DNA of 64,000 bases from Sulfobacillus harzensis (GTDB taxonomy: Bacteria; Bacillota; Sulfobacillia; Sulfobacillales; Sulfobacillaceae), in contig NZ_JABBVZ010000005.1 of assembly GCF_012933365.1 (NCBI RefSeq), positions 1 through 64,000 of the forward strand, in the 5' to 3' direction. The stretch's first letter is position 1. Every line of letters begins with the position of its first letter. The notes under the pieces are model-generated. The model was not told the DNA's origin. It searched no databases and saw only the letters and a list, made by a program, of their open reading frames with translations. Below, piece by piece: positions 15,765-24,704 of this stretch. The translations under genes and the position numbers were made by a program.

Positions 15765-16726
15765 CACCCCGCCAGGGCGGTCCACATCAAGACCCACACA
15801 TCGGGCTCGCCATAGCCTGTCTTGAGGGCGAGGTCGATTTTGCCCGCCCACTCCATGAGCTCCGCAATCTTGGGGTCCGGCCAGCGCTTGGCCGCCCCCC
15901 AAATTTTCTTGGCGACGAAGTCCTTCAAACCCTCGTTCTTTTGAAACAGCGATACGGGAATGCCTTGAGCCTGGGCCCGCTTCGCCCGATCAATTTGAAT
16001 CAGTTGGCGCGCCATCATAATAAACAGCACCAACGGCGGCACCCCCCGGCCCAGATGGTGATGGAGCCGCGCCATGCTCTTTTTGATATCGCGGGCCAAA
16101 AACGCATCGGTGACATCCCACAGGGGCTCGTCCGAGGGCAGCGGCAAGACAGTCTCTGACACCGTCCGGCCGTCCCAGGGATTCATCCCGGCAAGCGACA
16201 GCTTGGCCAACTCCTGAATGGCGTGAGACTCGTTGCCGGACGCTAGTCGGCAAAAGGTCTCCAACCCGTCTTTTATAAAGGTCACGCCTTGGCGGCGGCT
16301 CTCCTCCTCCACGAAACGCTTGAAGCTCCCCGGCGAGAGATTCTTCAGCTCCACATAACGGTGGTTTCCCAGAGCCTTGGCCAATCCCGGCTGAGCCTTT
16401 TCCTCCAGTATCACTAGCAGCGTCCCCGGAATCGGCGAGGCGGCATAGCGGCTCACAACCTCGTCCTTCTTGGGCCAGCGGGGATTTTCCACCACCACCA
16501 CTTTGCTCTCTTGAAAGAACCCAACCGAGGCTAATTCCAGCTCGACCGTCTTAAAGTCGAGGGCGTTGTCCATACGCACCAAGCCGGTCTGATTGTCCGC
16601 CCCCAACATCCGTTCGCGTGCCGCGTCAAGCCACACCCGCGCCCAAAAGCGATTAGGGCCTGCCAAGACGTACACCGCCTCCAAGTGGCCGCGACGGACC
16701 ACTTCCATGGCTTCTTCAACCGTCAT
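15764..16726 (-). CDS. holA: DNA polymerase III subunit delta
   Basis: A 320-residue clamp-loader subunit (HolA) that opens the beta sliding clamp. The N-terminal region (VYVLAGPNRFWARVWLDAARERML) and the central VVVVENPRWPKKDE...GTLLVILEEKA follow the family's degenerate AAA+ fold. The C-terminal part (LHHHLGRGVPPLVLFIMMARQLIQI) is the collar-domain signature. The start ATG 16726..16724 has gggagag upstream; the frame is open much further but without a site. The pairing rpsT/holA convergent is standard in Bacillota. It diverges from the second gerA gene. Confidence 0.88.
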   Translation of the reverse strand: MTVEEAMEVVRRGHLEAVYVLAGPNRFWARVWLDAARERMLGADNQTGLVRMDNALDFKTVELELASVGFFQESKVVVVENPRWPKKDEVVSRYAASPIPGTLLVILEEKAQPGLAKALGNHRYVELKNLSPGSFKRFVEEESRRQGVTFIKDGLETFCRLASGNESHAIQELAKLSLAGMNPWDGRTVSETVLPLPSDEPLWDVTDAFLARDIKKSMARLHHHLGRGVPPLVLFIMMARQLIQIDRAKRAQAQGIPVSLFQKNEGLKDFVAKKIWGAAKRWPDPKIAELMEWAGKIDLALKTGYGEPDVWVLMWTALAG

Positions 16727-16823
16727 GTGGCACTCTCCCTCGCATAGCCTGAACCCAACTTGGCCACATTGTACCAAGAGAGCCCGCGTCGGGGAACCGT
16801 ACACCCCGAAAGGAGGGACAACC

Positions 16824-18596
16824 GTGTGGCCTTTTTCCCGGCGCCCTAAAAAAACGGCAGCGGCAACCACGGACAAGCTAAGCCCGTTGGAAGCCAAGGC
16901 GGCCGTCTTGAGCGACAATATCAAAACCGCCGGTGCCGCGCTCGAGGTCGTCAATGGCACCGACATGACGCTTCTAAAAGACATTATCACGGAAACCTCC
17001 ACGTTGGAAAAACGACTGAGCGGCTTTGCGACCGACCTGGCCGGATCGGGTTCCTTGGATGAATTCTCCGGCCACGTGGAGGCAGCCTATGAGCGGCTAA
17101 AGAACACCGTGGGGCAGTCACCGGACATCATTATCCGCCGTTTTTACATCGGAAGCACGGTCCGTATCCCAGCCGTACTTGCCTTTGTGGACGGTCTATC
17201 GGACTCCCAGATTATTGACCAGGACACCATTATGGTCTCTCAGGAATACGATCGCGCCTACACGATCACCCAAGATCCCAACCGGGCCCATCAAATTGTG
17301 CATGACTCGGTCGTGGCCTCGGGACACCTCGCCGTGGAGACCAGTTGGAACAAGCTCTTGGTGAAGCTCATGGGCGGCAATACCATTCTCTTTATCGAGG
17401 GTACGCAAAGTGTGCTGGTGGTGGACACGGTGAAATACCCGGCCCGCAGCATCAGTACGCCCACCACCGAGCGTACCGTCATGGGATCACAGGAAGCATT
17501 CAACGAGGTGATTTTGACCCAAATGAACCTCATTCGCATGCGCATCAAGAGCCCCGATTTGCACTTTGACAACATTTCCGTGGGATCCTTAAGCCACACC
17601 AATGTGGCTATCGCCCACATTGAAGGGCTGACCAATCCCGCCATCGTACGAGCCGCTAAGGAAAGGCTAGCGGTGGCGCAGCTCGCCGAGGTGCAGACAG
17701 GCCAGGAATTAATCCCCTATCTCACCGATGGCGCGCAAACGCTTTTTCCTCTAATCCGCCGCACCGAGCGGCCGGACGTGGTGGCCCGCGAGCTCTCCAT
17801 GGGAAAAATCGCCATTTTGGTGGACACCACCCCTTTTGTGATGCTGGCTCCCAACACCCTGATGGACTTCTATCAAACCATTGAGGACTACACCATGAAC
17901 TCCTGGTATGGCACTTTGGAGCGGCTCATTCGCTTTCTCGGACTTTTTTTGGGACTATTGCTGCCGCCGCTCTATATTGCGCTCACCAGTGTGAACCCCG
18001 ATCTTTTGCCCACCAAGCTGGTGCTGACGATCGCGGGATCTCGCGTGGGCCTTCCATTTCCGCCCATTTTTGAGGTGATGACCATGTGGGCTATCATTGA
18101 AGTTTTACGGGAAGCAGCCCTGCGACTGCCGAAGGAGCTCTCTCAAACCCTGGGTACGGTGGGCGCTATTGTGGTGGGTACAGCCATTGTGAAGGCCGGC
18201 ATTGTCTCCCCGCTGATGATTGTCATCATCACCTTGACCGCCTTGGGGCTCTTTACCTCGCCGAGCTATGAGATGGCGGTGCCGTGGCGCGTCTTATTCT
18301 GGTTTCTCATTACCGCCTCGTATTTCTTAGGACTTTACGGCATCATTCTGGCGCTCTTGATGGTTTTAGCTCATCTGGCCTCGTTGGAAGTCTTCGGGGT
18401 ACCGTATCTAAGTCCCTTCGGGCCATACCGCGGTCGCGACATTCGCGATACCTTTGTGCGCTTCCCGACACCCATGATGACCGAGCGCCCCCGCGCTCTC
18501 GAAACGCTCCAGCCCCAAAAGTCGGCGAACTACAATCTCAACCCGGGCGAAAACCCGCCGCTGCATCGGGTGGCAGAGGAGCGCGTTAATGATTAG
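16824..18596 (+). CDS. Spore germination protein, GerAA/GerKA family (second operon)
   Basis: A 590-residue A subunit of a second germinant receptor. The N-terminal soluble region of about 300 residues has VRIPAVLAFVDGLSDSQIIDQDTIM and VKYPARSISTPTTERTVMGSQEAF. The C-terminal membrane region carries GSRVGLPFPPIFEVMTMWAIIEVLREAALRLP. The start is GTG 16824, 5 nt after aaggaggg; the longer open frame runs into holA. Compared with the first A subunit, the N terminus has an additional charged segment of about 45 residues. The gerC ATG lies 7 nt inside its end. Confidence 0.9.
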   Translation: MWPFSRRPKKTAAATTDKLSPLEAKAAVLSDNIKTAGAALEVVNGTDMTLLKDIITETSTLEKRLSGFATDLAGSGSLDEFSGHVEAAYERLKNTVGQSPDIIIRRFYIGSTVRIPAVLAFVDGLSDSQIIDQDTIMVSQEYDRAYTITQDPNRAHQIVHDSVVASGHLAVETSWNKLLVKLMGGNTILFIEGTQSVLVVDTVKYPARSISTPTTERTVMGSQEAFNEVILTQMNLIRMRIKSPDLHFDNISVGSLSHTNVAIAHIEGLTNPAIVRAAKERLAVAQLAEVQTGQELIPYLTDGAQTLFPLIRRTERPDVVARELSMGKIAILVDTTPFVMLAPNTLMDFYQTIEDYTMNSWYGTLERLIRFLGLFLGLLLPPLYIALTSVNPDLLPTKLVLTIAGSRVGLPFPPIFEVMTMWAIIEVLREAALRLPKELSQTLGTVGAIVVGTAIVKAGIVSPLMIVIITLTALGLFTSPSYEMAVPWRVLFWFLITASYFLGLYGIILALLMVLAHLASLEVFGVPYLSPFGPYRGRDIRDTFVRFPTPMMTERPRALETLQPQKSANYNLNPGENPPLHRVAEERVND

Positions 18597-19722
18597 GCGT
18601 ATACGGCGGATGATGGCCGCCTTTCTCGTGATGGTGACCGTCAGCGTGCTCTTGTCCGGCTGCTGGGACGACATGCCGCTCGATACCCGCACCTTGGTCT
18701 TGGCCATGGGCTTTTATCCCGGCCCCAAGCCTGGCGAAGTCACCGTCGATTTCGCCTTCCCTACGCCAACGGGGCTCACCAGCAGCAACGGCTCGGGCTC
18801 CGGGGGTAGCGGCGGGAAGGGACCACCCTCCGATACCTTGTCCGGGACCGGCTATACCTTGGCTCAAGCCTTTTCGGCGGCCCAGGCCAAAACCAATCGC
18901 GACCTCTATTTGGGCCACACCATTTTGCTGGTGTTCTCAACCCAACTGAGCGCCAAGACGTTGAAGCTTCTGGAAAACGCCTTGGAGCGGATTGGCACCT
19001 TGGACAAAACGCCTTTTGTAGCCGCGGCCTCGGCCCCCTTTGACAAGGTGGTGGCGGTCAAAATGACTCAAGAGGAATTTCCGGCGCTCTACTTCGAGGA
19101 GCTTTTTTCCTGTGCGCTCTGTACCCAGTTTGGCCTGGGGGTGCGGCTTTGGCAAATGGCGGAACGCCTCACCACACCCGGCGTGGATTTGGTACTGCCG
19201 GAAATTACCCCGACCTCGCAAGGGCCCGCGGTGGACCATATCGCCGTCTACCGCGGCTATCAGTACGTGCGGAGCTTCGGCCACACCGAGACCGCCGCCT
19301 TCGCCCTGGCCACGGGTAAGAGCCGAAAAACCTCGCTGTTCTTCCCGCAGCACTGGAACGCAGAGTTCAACTTCGTCAACACCTCGATGCATCTCGCGGT
19401 GACGCCCAAGGGGAACACGGTGGATGCCACGGTATCCCTCAAGGCCACTGAGACCCTGGAATCCATCAGCACGGGAACGGAATCCACCCATCAATTGGCG
19501 GTACTAAGTCAAGCCAGCTCAGCGGCGATCGGGCAACGGGTGCTCCAGTTTCTCGACACGACGCAGAAAAACGAGGCGGACGTCTTGGGCGTGGGCCGGC
19601 AACTCTCCTGGACCCACCCCGAAGCGTTTAAACGCTTTAAAAACTGGCACCAGGAGTATCCGCACGTCCATTTCACCGTCAAGACAACGGTAAAAATCAA
19701 CAAGATGGGAGACATTAAGTAG
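18589..19722 (+). CDS. Spore germination lipoprotein, GerAC/GerKC family (second operon)
   Basis: A 377-residue C subunit. Signal peptide RRMMAAFLVMVTVSVLLSGCWDD with lipobox LSGC and the CWDD start of mature GerAC proteins. A Gly/Ser-rich insert (SSNGSGSGGSGGKG, near residue 67) is present that the first C subunit lacks. A cysteine pair FSCALCTQ is shared in position with the first operon's protein. It overlaps gerA by 8 nt and precedes gerB. Confidence 0.88.
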   Translation: MIRRIRRMMAAFLVMVTVSVLLSGCWDDMPLDTRTLVLAMGFYPGPKPGEVTVDFAFPTPTGLTSSNGSGSGGSGGKGPPSDTLSGTGYTLAQAFSAAQAKTNRDLYLGHTILLVFSTQLSAKTLKLLENALERIGTLDKTPFVAAASAPFDKVVAVKMTQEEFPALYFEELFSCALCTQFGLGVRLWQMAERLTTPGVDLVLPEITPTSQGPAVDHIAVYRGYQYVRSFGHTETAAFALATGKSRKTSLFFPQHWNAEFNFVNTSMHLAVTPKGNTVDATVSLKATETLESISTGTESTHQLAVLSQASSAAIGQRVLQFLDTTQKNEADVLGVGRQLSWTHPEAFKRFKNWHQEYPHVHFTVKTTVKINKMGDIK

Positions 19723-19746
19723 CACACCAAGTTTTCTGGGGGGACT

Positions 19747-20898
19747 ATGGCCAAACAGAAGTTGCGACGCATTAGCGCAGGGCAATTCGCCACCATGATG
19801 ACCGCCGCCTATACGGGGCTCGGCATTTTCTATTTTCCGCGGGAAGCAGTCTCGTCGGCGGGGCGGGAGGGCCTCTATGCCTTTTGGCTGGACGGTCTCA
19901 TTGCCTTCGCCCTAATGCGCCTTATCTTCCGCACGAATCGCGTGGCCCCCAACGAGACCCTCTCCGGGTTCGCGTCCAGTTTGCTGTCCAAACCGGTCGG
20001 CTACCTAATCGGGGTGTATACGATTGTATATCATCTGGCGCTGGTAATCGCCGCGACTGTCCTCTTCAGCATGGTTCTCGGGAACGTATTTCTTCCCTCC
20101 ACGCCCATTTGGGCGATTGACGGGGCGCTCACGCTCACCGCCATCACCATGGCCTGGAGTGGCGCGGCCGCGCTGGCCCGCACCTTGCAGGCAAGCTACA
20201 TCCCGCTCTTGGTTCTGACGGTGCTTTCCATTTCACTGGCGGCCGTCTCCATCCGCCATCCGACGCTTCTCATGCCCAGCGGCGACATCAGCATCCTCCC
20301 CATTTTGAAGGGAGCGTACCGCCAGTTCCTTATCTTCATTGGCTTTCAGCTATCCGTGACCCTTTACCCGTTCGTTCGGGAGGGTGACCAGAAGAAGGCG
20401 GAGCGGTACAGCTACTACGCGCTTTTCGGCATCATCTTGGCGTTGACCATGCAATATGAGGTGATTGTGGGGGTGTTTGGCCCCACCATGACCAGCCAAC
20501 TCCGTTGGCCGCTGGCCAGCGCCTATCGCATCATTTCCATTTCCGGCTTCTACATCTCCAAACTCGGCACGCTGCTCATTGTTCTTTGGACTATCGTGGT
20601 GACCGCCTTCGTATCCGTCCGACTGTGGTGCCTGGCGCACGATCTCTCCGTGTTTTTGAAGTCCTTTGTCTCCATCCGCTATACGCTGGGCCTCATTATC
20701 ATGGGGGGGCTGGCATTTTGGGGCGAGATTCTATTCCCGAATGCCCAGGTCACCAACATTTGGACCGAGCGCTGGCTGATCCCCTTTGGCGTCGGCTATC
20801 TCGTCGGCATTCCCCTCCTGGTGTTGACCGTTGCCGCCATCCGCAAGGAAAAAACGCTGCATTTGAAAACCATGCCCGAAAAGGGCAAGGAGCTTTAA
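19747..20898 (+). CDS. Spore germination protein, GerAB/GerKB family (second operon)
   Basis: A 383-residue B subunit with about ten membrane helices. ISAGQFATMMTAAYTGLGIFYFP is the conserved N-terminal helix motif. The region LPILKGAYRQFLIFIGFQ corresponds to the central segment that is conserved across the family. ATG 19747 follows ggggggact. It ends 4 nt past the end of the convergent kinase gene, so the two 3' ends overlap. Together with the preceding genes it forms a complete A-C-B receptor operon. Confidence 0.87.
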   Translation: MAKQKLRRISAGQFATMMTAAYTGLGIFYFPREAVSSAGREGLYAFWLDGLIAFALMRLIFRTNRVAPNETLSGFASSLLSKPVGYLIGVYTIVYHLALVIAATVLFSMVLGNVFLPSTPIWAIDGALTLTAITMAWSGAAALARTLQASYIPLLVLTVLSISLAAVSIRHPTLLMPSGDISILPILKGAYRQFLIFIGFQLSVTLYPFVREGDQKKAERYSYYALFGIILALTMQYEVIVGVFGPTMTSQLRWPLASAYRIISISGFYISKLGTLLIVLWTIVVTAFVSVRLWCLAHDLSVFLKSFVSIRYTLGLIIMGGLAFWGEILFPNAQVTNIWTERWLIPFGVGYLVGIPLLVLTVAAIRKEKTLHLKTMPEKGKEL

Positions 20899-22163
20899 CG
20901 CCCCTCGTTGTCGGGTTTGGGAATGGTGACCTCAACCCGGGTCCCGCCATCCACCGTCACGCGCACCGTGCCCCCGTGCGCTTCCGCAATCCGGCGCACA
21001 ATCATGAGGCCAAAGCCATTGCCGCTGTCCTTGGTCGTGAAGCGACTCACAAAAAGGCGTCCAAGGAGGTCCGGGGGAAGCCCTGGGCCATCGTCGGAGA
21101 CAGCTAGAAGCCAATGATCGCCGCGGTCGTGACATTCCACCTCGACGACGCTTCCGGATTGGGAAAGCGCCTCGACGGCATTCTTGACCAGGTTCGTCAC
21201 AACCTGTTGCAAACGATCGCGATCGGCCCAGATCTGTTGAGTCTCGTCATAGGACTTTTTCAACGTCACAGCTTTCTTCTTGGGCCGCCGCCCCCGACCG
21301 GCGGCAAACCATGCATGCTCAACCAAGTCATTAATCACGGTCCAGTCCGGGTTGACCGATATGGGCCGGGCCACGGCCATTAAGTCCGCCGTGAAGCGGC
21401 TCAGACGGTCAATTTCCTGCATCATTTCTTGGTAATAATTTTGGGATCCCGGATCCGCTTCCAATTGCGCCATTTCAATATACCCCGACAGCGCCGCCAA
21501 GGGATTTCGAATTTCATGCACGAGGCTCGCCACTTGCTCCATGGGAATGGTGTCCATCATGTCGGCTGCGTCCGGCCGCCAGGATTCCACCAGTACATAC
21601 TCTCCAATGCCCAGACAACGCATTCGATACTCGCCCTGGCGGCTGGTCATTGCGCCCTCCACCACCTCATCCCATGCGGGAAACCCGTAGAGGTCATCCC
21701 AAAGGGAATGCTCGGTCAGGCCAAAGGCACGGCGAGCCGCCCCATTGCTCCAGACGATTTCGCGGTTGCGGGCCACCATCACGGCGGTCTCCAGCATGTC
21801 CATGGCAACGCCCGCCAAGGGATTCCCTAGCGAATGCAACGTGGCTACGGGTGTGCCGTCAAGCGCCGTGACCGGATAGGAGTGCACCGTAAAGGCGCGG
21901 CCGGAAGCCAACGTCACCACCCGTTCCTGAGGCGCCGTTGATTCCCGAGCCTCGTGCGCCAAGCCTCGTATCCATGCAGAATCTGTCCATTCTTCGAGGT
22001 ATGTCGCCCAGGTGTTTTTCCACACGGGCGCGCCATCAATGGACAAGATGAGCGGGATCGGCAGCCGATCCAACACGTCCCGGCGAAGTACCAGATCGTT
22101 TACAAGTGAAATATCATCGGTCAATCGAAAGATGAAGTCATTGTCGTCATGGTTAAAGGTCAT
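20895..22163 (-). CDS. Orphan sensor histidine kinase (PAS-HisKA-HATPase), sporulation-kinase type
   Basis: A 422-residue soluble kinase. A PAS-like region (MDMLETAVMVARNREIVWSNGAARRAFG) lies at about 125-155. HisKA with LVHEIRNPLAALSGYIEM, His being the phosphorylation site, lies near 215. The ATPase domain has NLVKNAVEAL (N box), DDGPGLPPDLLGRLF (G1) and GNGFGLMIVRRIAEAHGG (G2). There is no membrane segment and no response regulator next to it, as in KinA-like kinases that feed Spo0F. Start ATG 22163 follows aaaggtgg. A sigma-H-like promoter lies 60 nt upstream, which supports a sporulation role. Confidence 0.87.
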   Translation of the reverse strand: MTFNHDDNDFIFRLTDDISLVNDLVLRRDVLDRLPIPLILSIDGAPVWKNTWATYLEEWTDSAWIRGLAHEARESTAPQERVVTLASGRAFTVHSYPVTALDGTPVATLHSLGNPLAGVAMDMLETAVMVARNREIVWSNGAARRAFGLTEHSLWDDLYGFPAWDEVVEGAMTSRQGEYRMRCLGIGEYVLVESWRPDAADMMDTIPMEQVASLVHEIRNPLAALSGYIEMAQLEADPGSQNYYQEMMQEIDRLSRFTADLMAVARPISVNPDWTVINDLVEHAWFAAGRGRRPKKKAVTLKKSYDETQQIWADRDRLQQVVTNLVKNAVEALSQSGSVVEVECHDRGDHWLLAVSDDGPGLPPDLLGRLFVSRFTTKDSGNGFGLMIVRRIAEAHGGTVRVTVDGGTRVEVTIPKPDNEGR

Positions 22164-22222
22164 TCATCCGCCACCTTTGTGCGATTGGGAGCTGTAGTTG
22201 GGGCGTTTTCTCATTATCGCTC

Positions 22223-22249
22223 ATTCGACATAATGTGACGTACTCCTTC
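22223..22249 (-). promoter_or_regulatory. Sigma-H-like promoter (overlapping a 0A-box-like heptamer) upstream of kinase
   Basis: On the minus strand gaaggagta (22249..22241), 11 nt, then gtcgaat (22229..22223). The B. subtilis sigma-H consensus is RNAGGAWWW-N11/12-RNNGAAT; there is one mismatch. The -10 overlaps tgtcgaa (22230..22224), the core of a Spo0A box. It would give a leader of about 50 nt for the kinase gene. Confidence 0.5.
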
Positions 22250-22321
22250 TCTTATCACCCATTTTCCCTTTGTTGCCTCTATTCTGTGAGCCGAGGTTTA
22301 ACGTGTGAACTCTTAGCCCCT

Positions 22322-22336
22322 GCCACAAAGGGTGGC
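22322..22336 (-). other. Small hairpin between the 63-residue ORF and the kinase
   Basis: gccac-ccttt-gtggc forms a short perfect hairpin 40 nt after the small ORF stop. No U run follows, so termination is doubtful. The rest of 22164-22379 is low-complexity (repeated gggggaaa on the minus strand) with no further gene visible. Confidence 0.3.
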
Positions 22337-22379
22337 CTTTCCCCCTTTCCCCCTTTCTCCCCTTTCATCCCAAGTCGGT

Positions 22380-22571
22380 TCACAACAACGGCCGGCCGCC
22401 GCGCACCGTAACGATATCCTCGTTTTCCGAACGCGTCTTCCGAAGGCGGCGGCTCATGGCTAAAAGACTGATGAGCCATCGACCCGTCACACGGTATGAA
22501 CGGCCGAATAGGTGGACAACGGGCACAGAGCGGGCCCTAACCACATGGAGACGAACAACACGCCGGGGCAC
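22380..22571 (-). CDS. Hypothetical Arg-rich small protein (63 aa)
   Basis: I do not recognise it. GTG at 22571..22569 is preceded by an excellent ribosome site, gaggaggaatttcg, with 7 nt spacing, which is the main support. The product is strongly basic, about one-fifth Arg, with a mid-protein hydrophobic stretch (WLISLLAM) and an acidic patch SENEDI before the C-terminal VRGGRPLL. It is oriented toward the kinase. The surrounding 22572-22842 shows no other convincing gene; several short frames there lack ribosome sites. Confidence 0.45.
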   Translation of the reverse strand: MPRRVVRLHVVRARSVPVVHLFGRSYRVTGRWLISLLAMSRRLRKTRSENEDIVTVRGGRPLL

Positions 22572-22842
22572 CGAAATTCCTCCTCGGGCGGGCGAAGAAG
22601 CAGAGCTGGCTGACGAAACACGCCTGCAGTTTTAGGACATGATACCACAAACTTCCAAAAAATGGAACTCGCTTGGGATAACGGTCATCGCGCGGTCTTC
22701 TATCGAAAATCGAGTCCCGACTGCACCCGACAGCAGAAAATGCCCCTGTCCACTATCTCCATGCCGTCTGTCCCGAAAACAAATGATTTGCTCACTTCCT
22801 CCGGCGGGCGAGAGCCGATGGCTCAGAACCTTTCACTGAGGT

Positions 22843-22871
22843 TTTACGCAATGCCGGATAACGTGCATAAT
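22843..22871 (+). promoter_or_regulatory. Promoter of ABC transporter operon
   Basis: tttacg (22843-22848), 17 nt, cataat (22866-22871). It is 112 bp before the permease ATG. A small open frame starting at ATG 22917 behind gggaggtgag lies in this leader, in a different frame, and overlaps the permease; its significance is unclear. Confidence 0.5.
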
Positions 22872-22983
22872 AGAGGGGATTGGAGACTTTCGCTCGCTCT
22901 GGGAGGTGAGGCGACGATGGACGCACGCTCGGACCCTTATAGCAGATGGTTGGTCAATTGGGATCCGGAGGGAGGGAGCATCT

Positions 22984-24690
22984 ATGCCCGAAGCACGGGA
23001 ACGCCCCGGTGTGGGATTGGCAGATATCCTGGTGGGTGCGTCGATTCTCGCTGTCATCTCTATGGTGATTGGCTGGGCGACGCATAGCCACCCCTACGCC
23101 GCGGAATCCGGGCAGATTTCGTTAGTCTGGTGGCGTTTGCCGTTGGATGCCTTATATTCATGGCTCAGAATGGCGGCTGCGTATGTCGTCTCCTTAATTT
23201 TCACCCTGATCTACGCCTATGTCGCCGCATTCAACCGCCGCGCGGAGAAAATTTTGATTCCTTTGTTGGATATTTTGCAGTCCATTCCGGTGCTGTCCTT
23301 CTTGCCGGTCGTGTTGTTGGCCTTTATCGCGCTGTTTCCCGGTTCCCGCATCGGTGTCAATCTCGCAGCCATTATCCTCATTTTCACCGGCCAGGTCTGG
23401 AACATGGTGTTTGCCACCTATCACGGCTTCATCACCATCCCCCGCGACTTGCGCGAGTCGGCGCTCTCACTCAATCTTTCGGCATGGCAGAGATTTCGCA
23501 CCATGGAACTGCCCTATGCTATGGTTGGCTTGGTTTGGAACTCCATGATGTCGTGGGCCGGCGGCTGGTTCTTTTTGATGGCCTGTGAAATGTTCTCGTT
23601 GGGGAACCACAGCTATCAGCTTCAAGGTCTCGGGTCTTATCTGCAGACGGCAGCCAATCAAGGCCGGTGGGGGGCTGAACTGGCGGGACTGGTGACCTTG
23701 GTGCTGGTCATCGTGTTGATGGACCAGTTAATCTGGCGGCCTCTACTGGCCTGGGCGGACAAATTTAAGATGGAGATGGTGGAAAGTGCCGATCGCCCCC
23801 GCTCGACGGTGCTGAGAGTGCTTCGCCGATCGCTCATCTTGGAGTGGATGGCTGATCACATTTGGTATCCTCTGACGGAATGGAGCGACCGGCTGTTTTC
23901 CCATACGTTGCCGCGATTTCGGGAACGAACGGCCGTATCTACCGTCTCTGCCCTAATCCGCTGGCTCATTGTCGCGGCCGTGGTGGTCATTATCCTCACC
24001 GCCCTGGAAGGCGCAGTCCATCTGCTCAGCCATTTAAATGGCCACCAGGTGCTCACCGTGGTCTTGGCAACCTTGGCCACCTTAAGCCGGGTCGTGGTGG
24101 CGCTTTTCATCTCCGTCCTATGGACAGTGCCGGTCGGCGTGTTTATTGGGCTTAACCGCAAATGGGCGGCTCGTCTCACCCCGGTCACGCAAATTGCCGC
24201 GTCAGTTCCCGCCACAGCCCTTTTTCCGGGGCTGGTGGCGATTCTCTTGCACCTAAATGGAGGGCTGAACACGGCCGCCGTGCTTTTGATGGTCCTTGGC
24301 ACGCAGTGGTATATTCTCTTTAACGTCATTGCCGGAGCATCCGCCATTCCCGAAGATTTGCGCGAAGCGACCCGCATGTTTCGCTTAAGCCGGGCCAAAA
24401 CCTGGAGCACGCTGATTCTTCCGTCTATCGCGCCGTTTCTCATTACCGGCTTGATTACCGCCGCGGGCGGCGCTTGGAACGCCAGCATCGTGGCCGAGTA
24501 CGTCAGCTTCCATGGGCACACCTACACCACCTTCGGTGTTGGCTCTATCATCGCGCAAAGTTCCCAGCACCATGGCTTTCCCATTCTTCTTTTGGCGACC
24601 GCGATGCTGGCCTTGACGGTGGTTCTCGTCAACCGCCTAGTCTGGCGGCGCTTATATAATAAGGCTGCAGAACGCTATTCTGTTTCTTGA
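22984..24690 (+). CDS. ABC transporter permease, tandem double-domain (NitT/TauT/SsuC type)
   Basis: A 568-residue fusion of two BPD_transp_1 permease domains. Each half has the EAA-like loop: IPRDLRESALSLNLSAWQRFRTMELP (first, near residue 155) and IPEDLREATRMFRLSRAKTWSTLILPS (second, near 455). These contact the ATPase. About 12 membrane helices are visible in all. The family takes up nitrate, sulfonates, taurine, bicarbonate or thiamine precursors, and the sequence does not say which. Start ATG 22984 follows ggagggag. It is followed by the ATPase 14 nt downstream. No substrate-binding protein is encoded nearby; an orphan lipoprotein at 59917 is of the right kind. Confidence 0.88.
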   Translation: MPEARERPGVGLADILVGASILAVISMVIGWATHSHPYAAESGQISLVWWRLPLDALYSWLRMAAAYVVSLIFTLIYAYVAAFNRRAEKILIPLLDILQSIPVLSFLPVVLLAFIALFPGSRIGVNLAAIILIFTGQVWNMVFATYHGFITIPRDLRESALSLNLSAWQRFRTMELPYAMVGLVWNSMMSWAGGWFFLMACEMFSLGNHSYQLQGLGSYLQTAANQGRWGAELAGLVTLVLVIVLMDQLIWRPLLAWADKFKMEMVESADRPRSTVLRVLRRSLILEWMADHIWYPLTEWSDRLFSHTLPRFRERTAVSTVSALIRWLIVAAVVVIILTALEGAVHLLSHLNGHQVLTVVLATLATLSRVVVALFISVLWTVPVGVFIGLNRKWAARLTPVTQIAASVPATALFPGLVAILLHLNGGLNTAAVLLMVLGTQWYILFNVIAGASAIPEDLREATRMFRLSRAKTWSTLILPSIAPFLITGLITAAGGAWNASIVAEYVSFHGHTYTTFGVGSIIAQSSQHHGFPILLLATAMLALTVVLVNRLVWRRLYNKAAERYSVS

Positions 24691-24704
24691 AGCGAGGTGG
24701 AAAA

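Noticed and set aside
16742-16773. A sigma-G-like promoter (gcata / cattgta) before the second gerA
   Set aside because: The spacer is 20 nt instead of 17-18 and the -10 has a mismatch, so it is not supported.
22279-22479. A 66-codon frame overlapping the 63-residue ORF
   Set aside because: No ribosome site; the overlapping GTG frame has an ideal one.
22639-22839. Short plus-strand frames in the gap before the ABC transporter
   Set aside because: No ribosome sites, no family-like sequence, and they run into the promoter.
22917-23087. A 56-codon frame starting at ATG 22917 behind gggaggtgag
   Set aside because: It overlaps the permease N terminus in another frame and its sequence is unlike a protein; the permease has its own good start at 22984. 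Mentioned only as a leader oddity.
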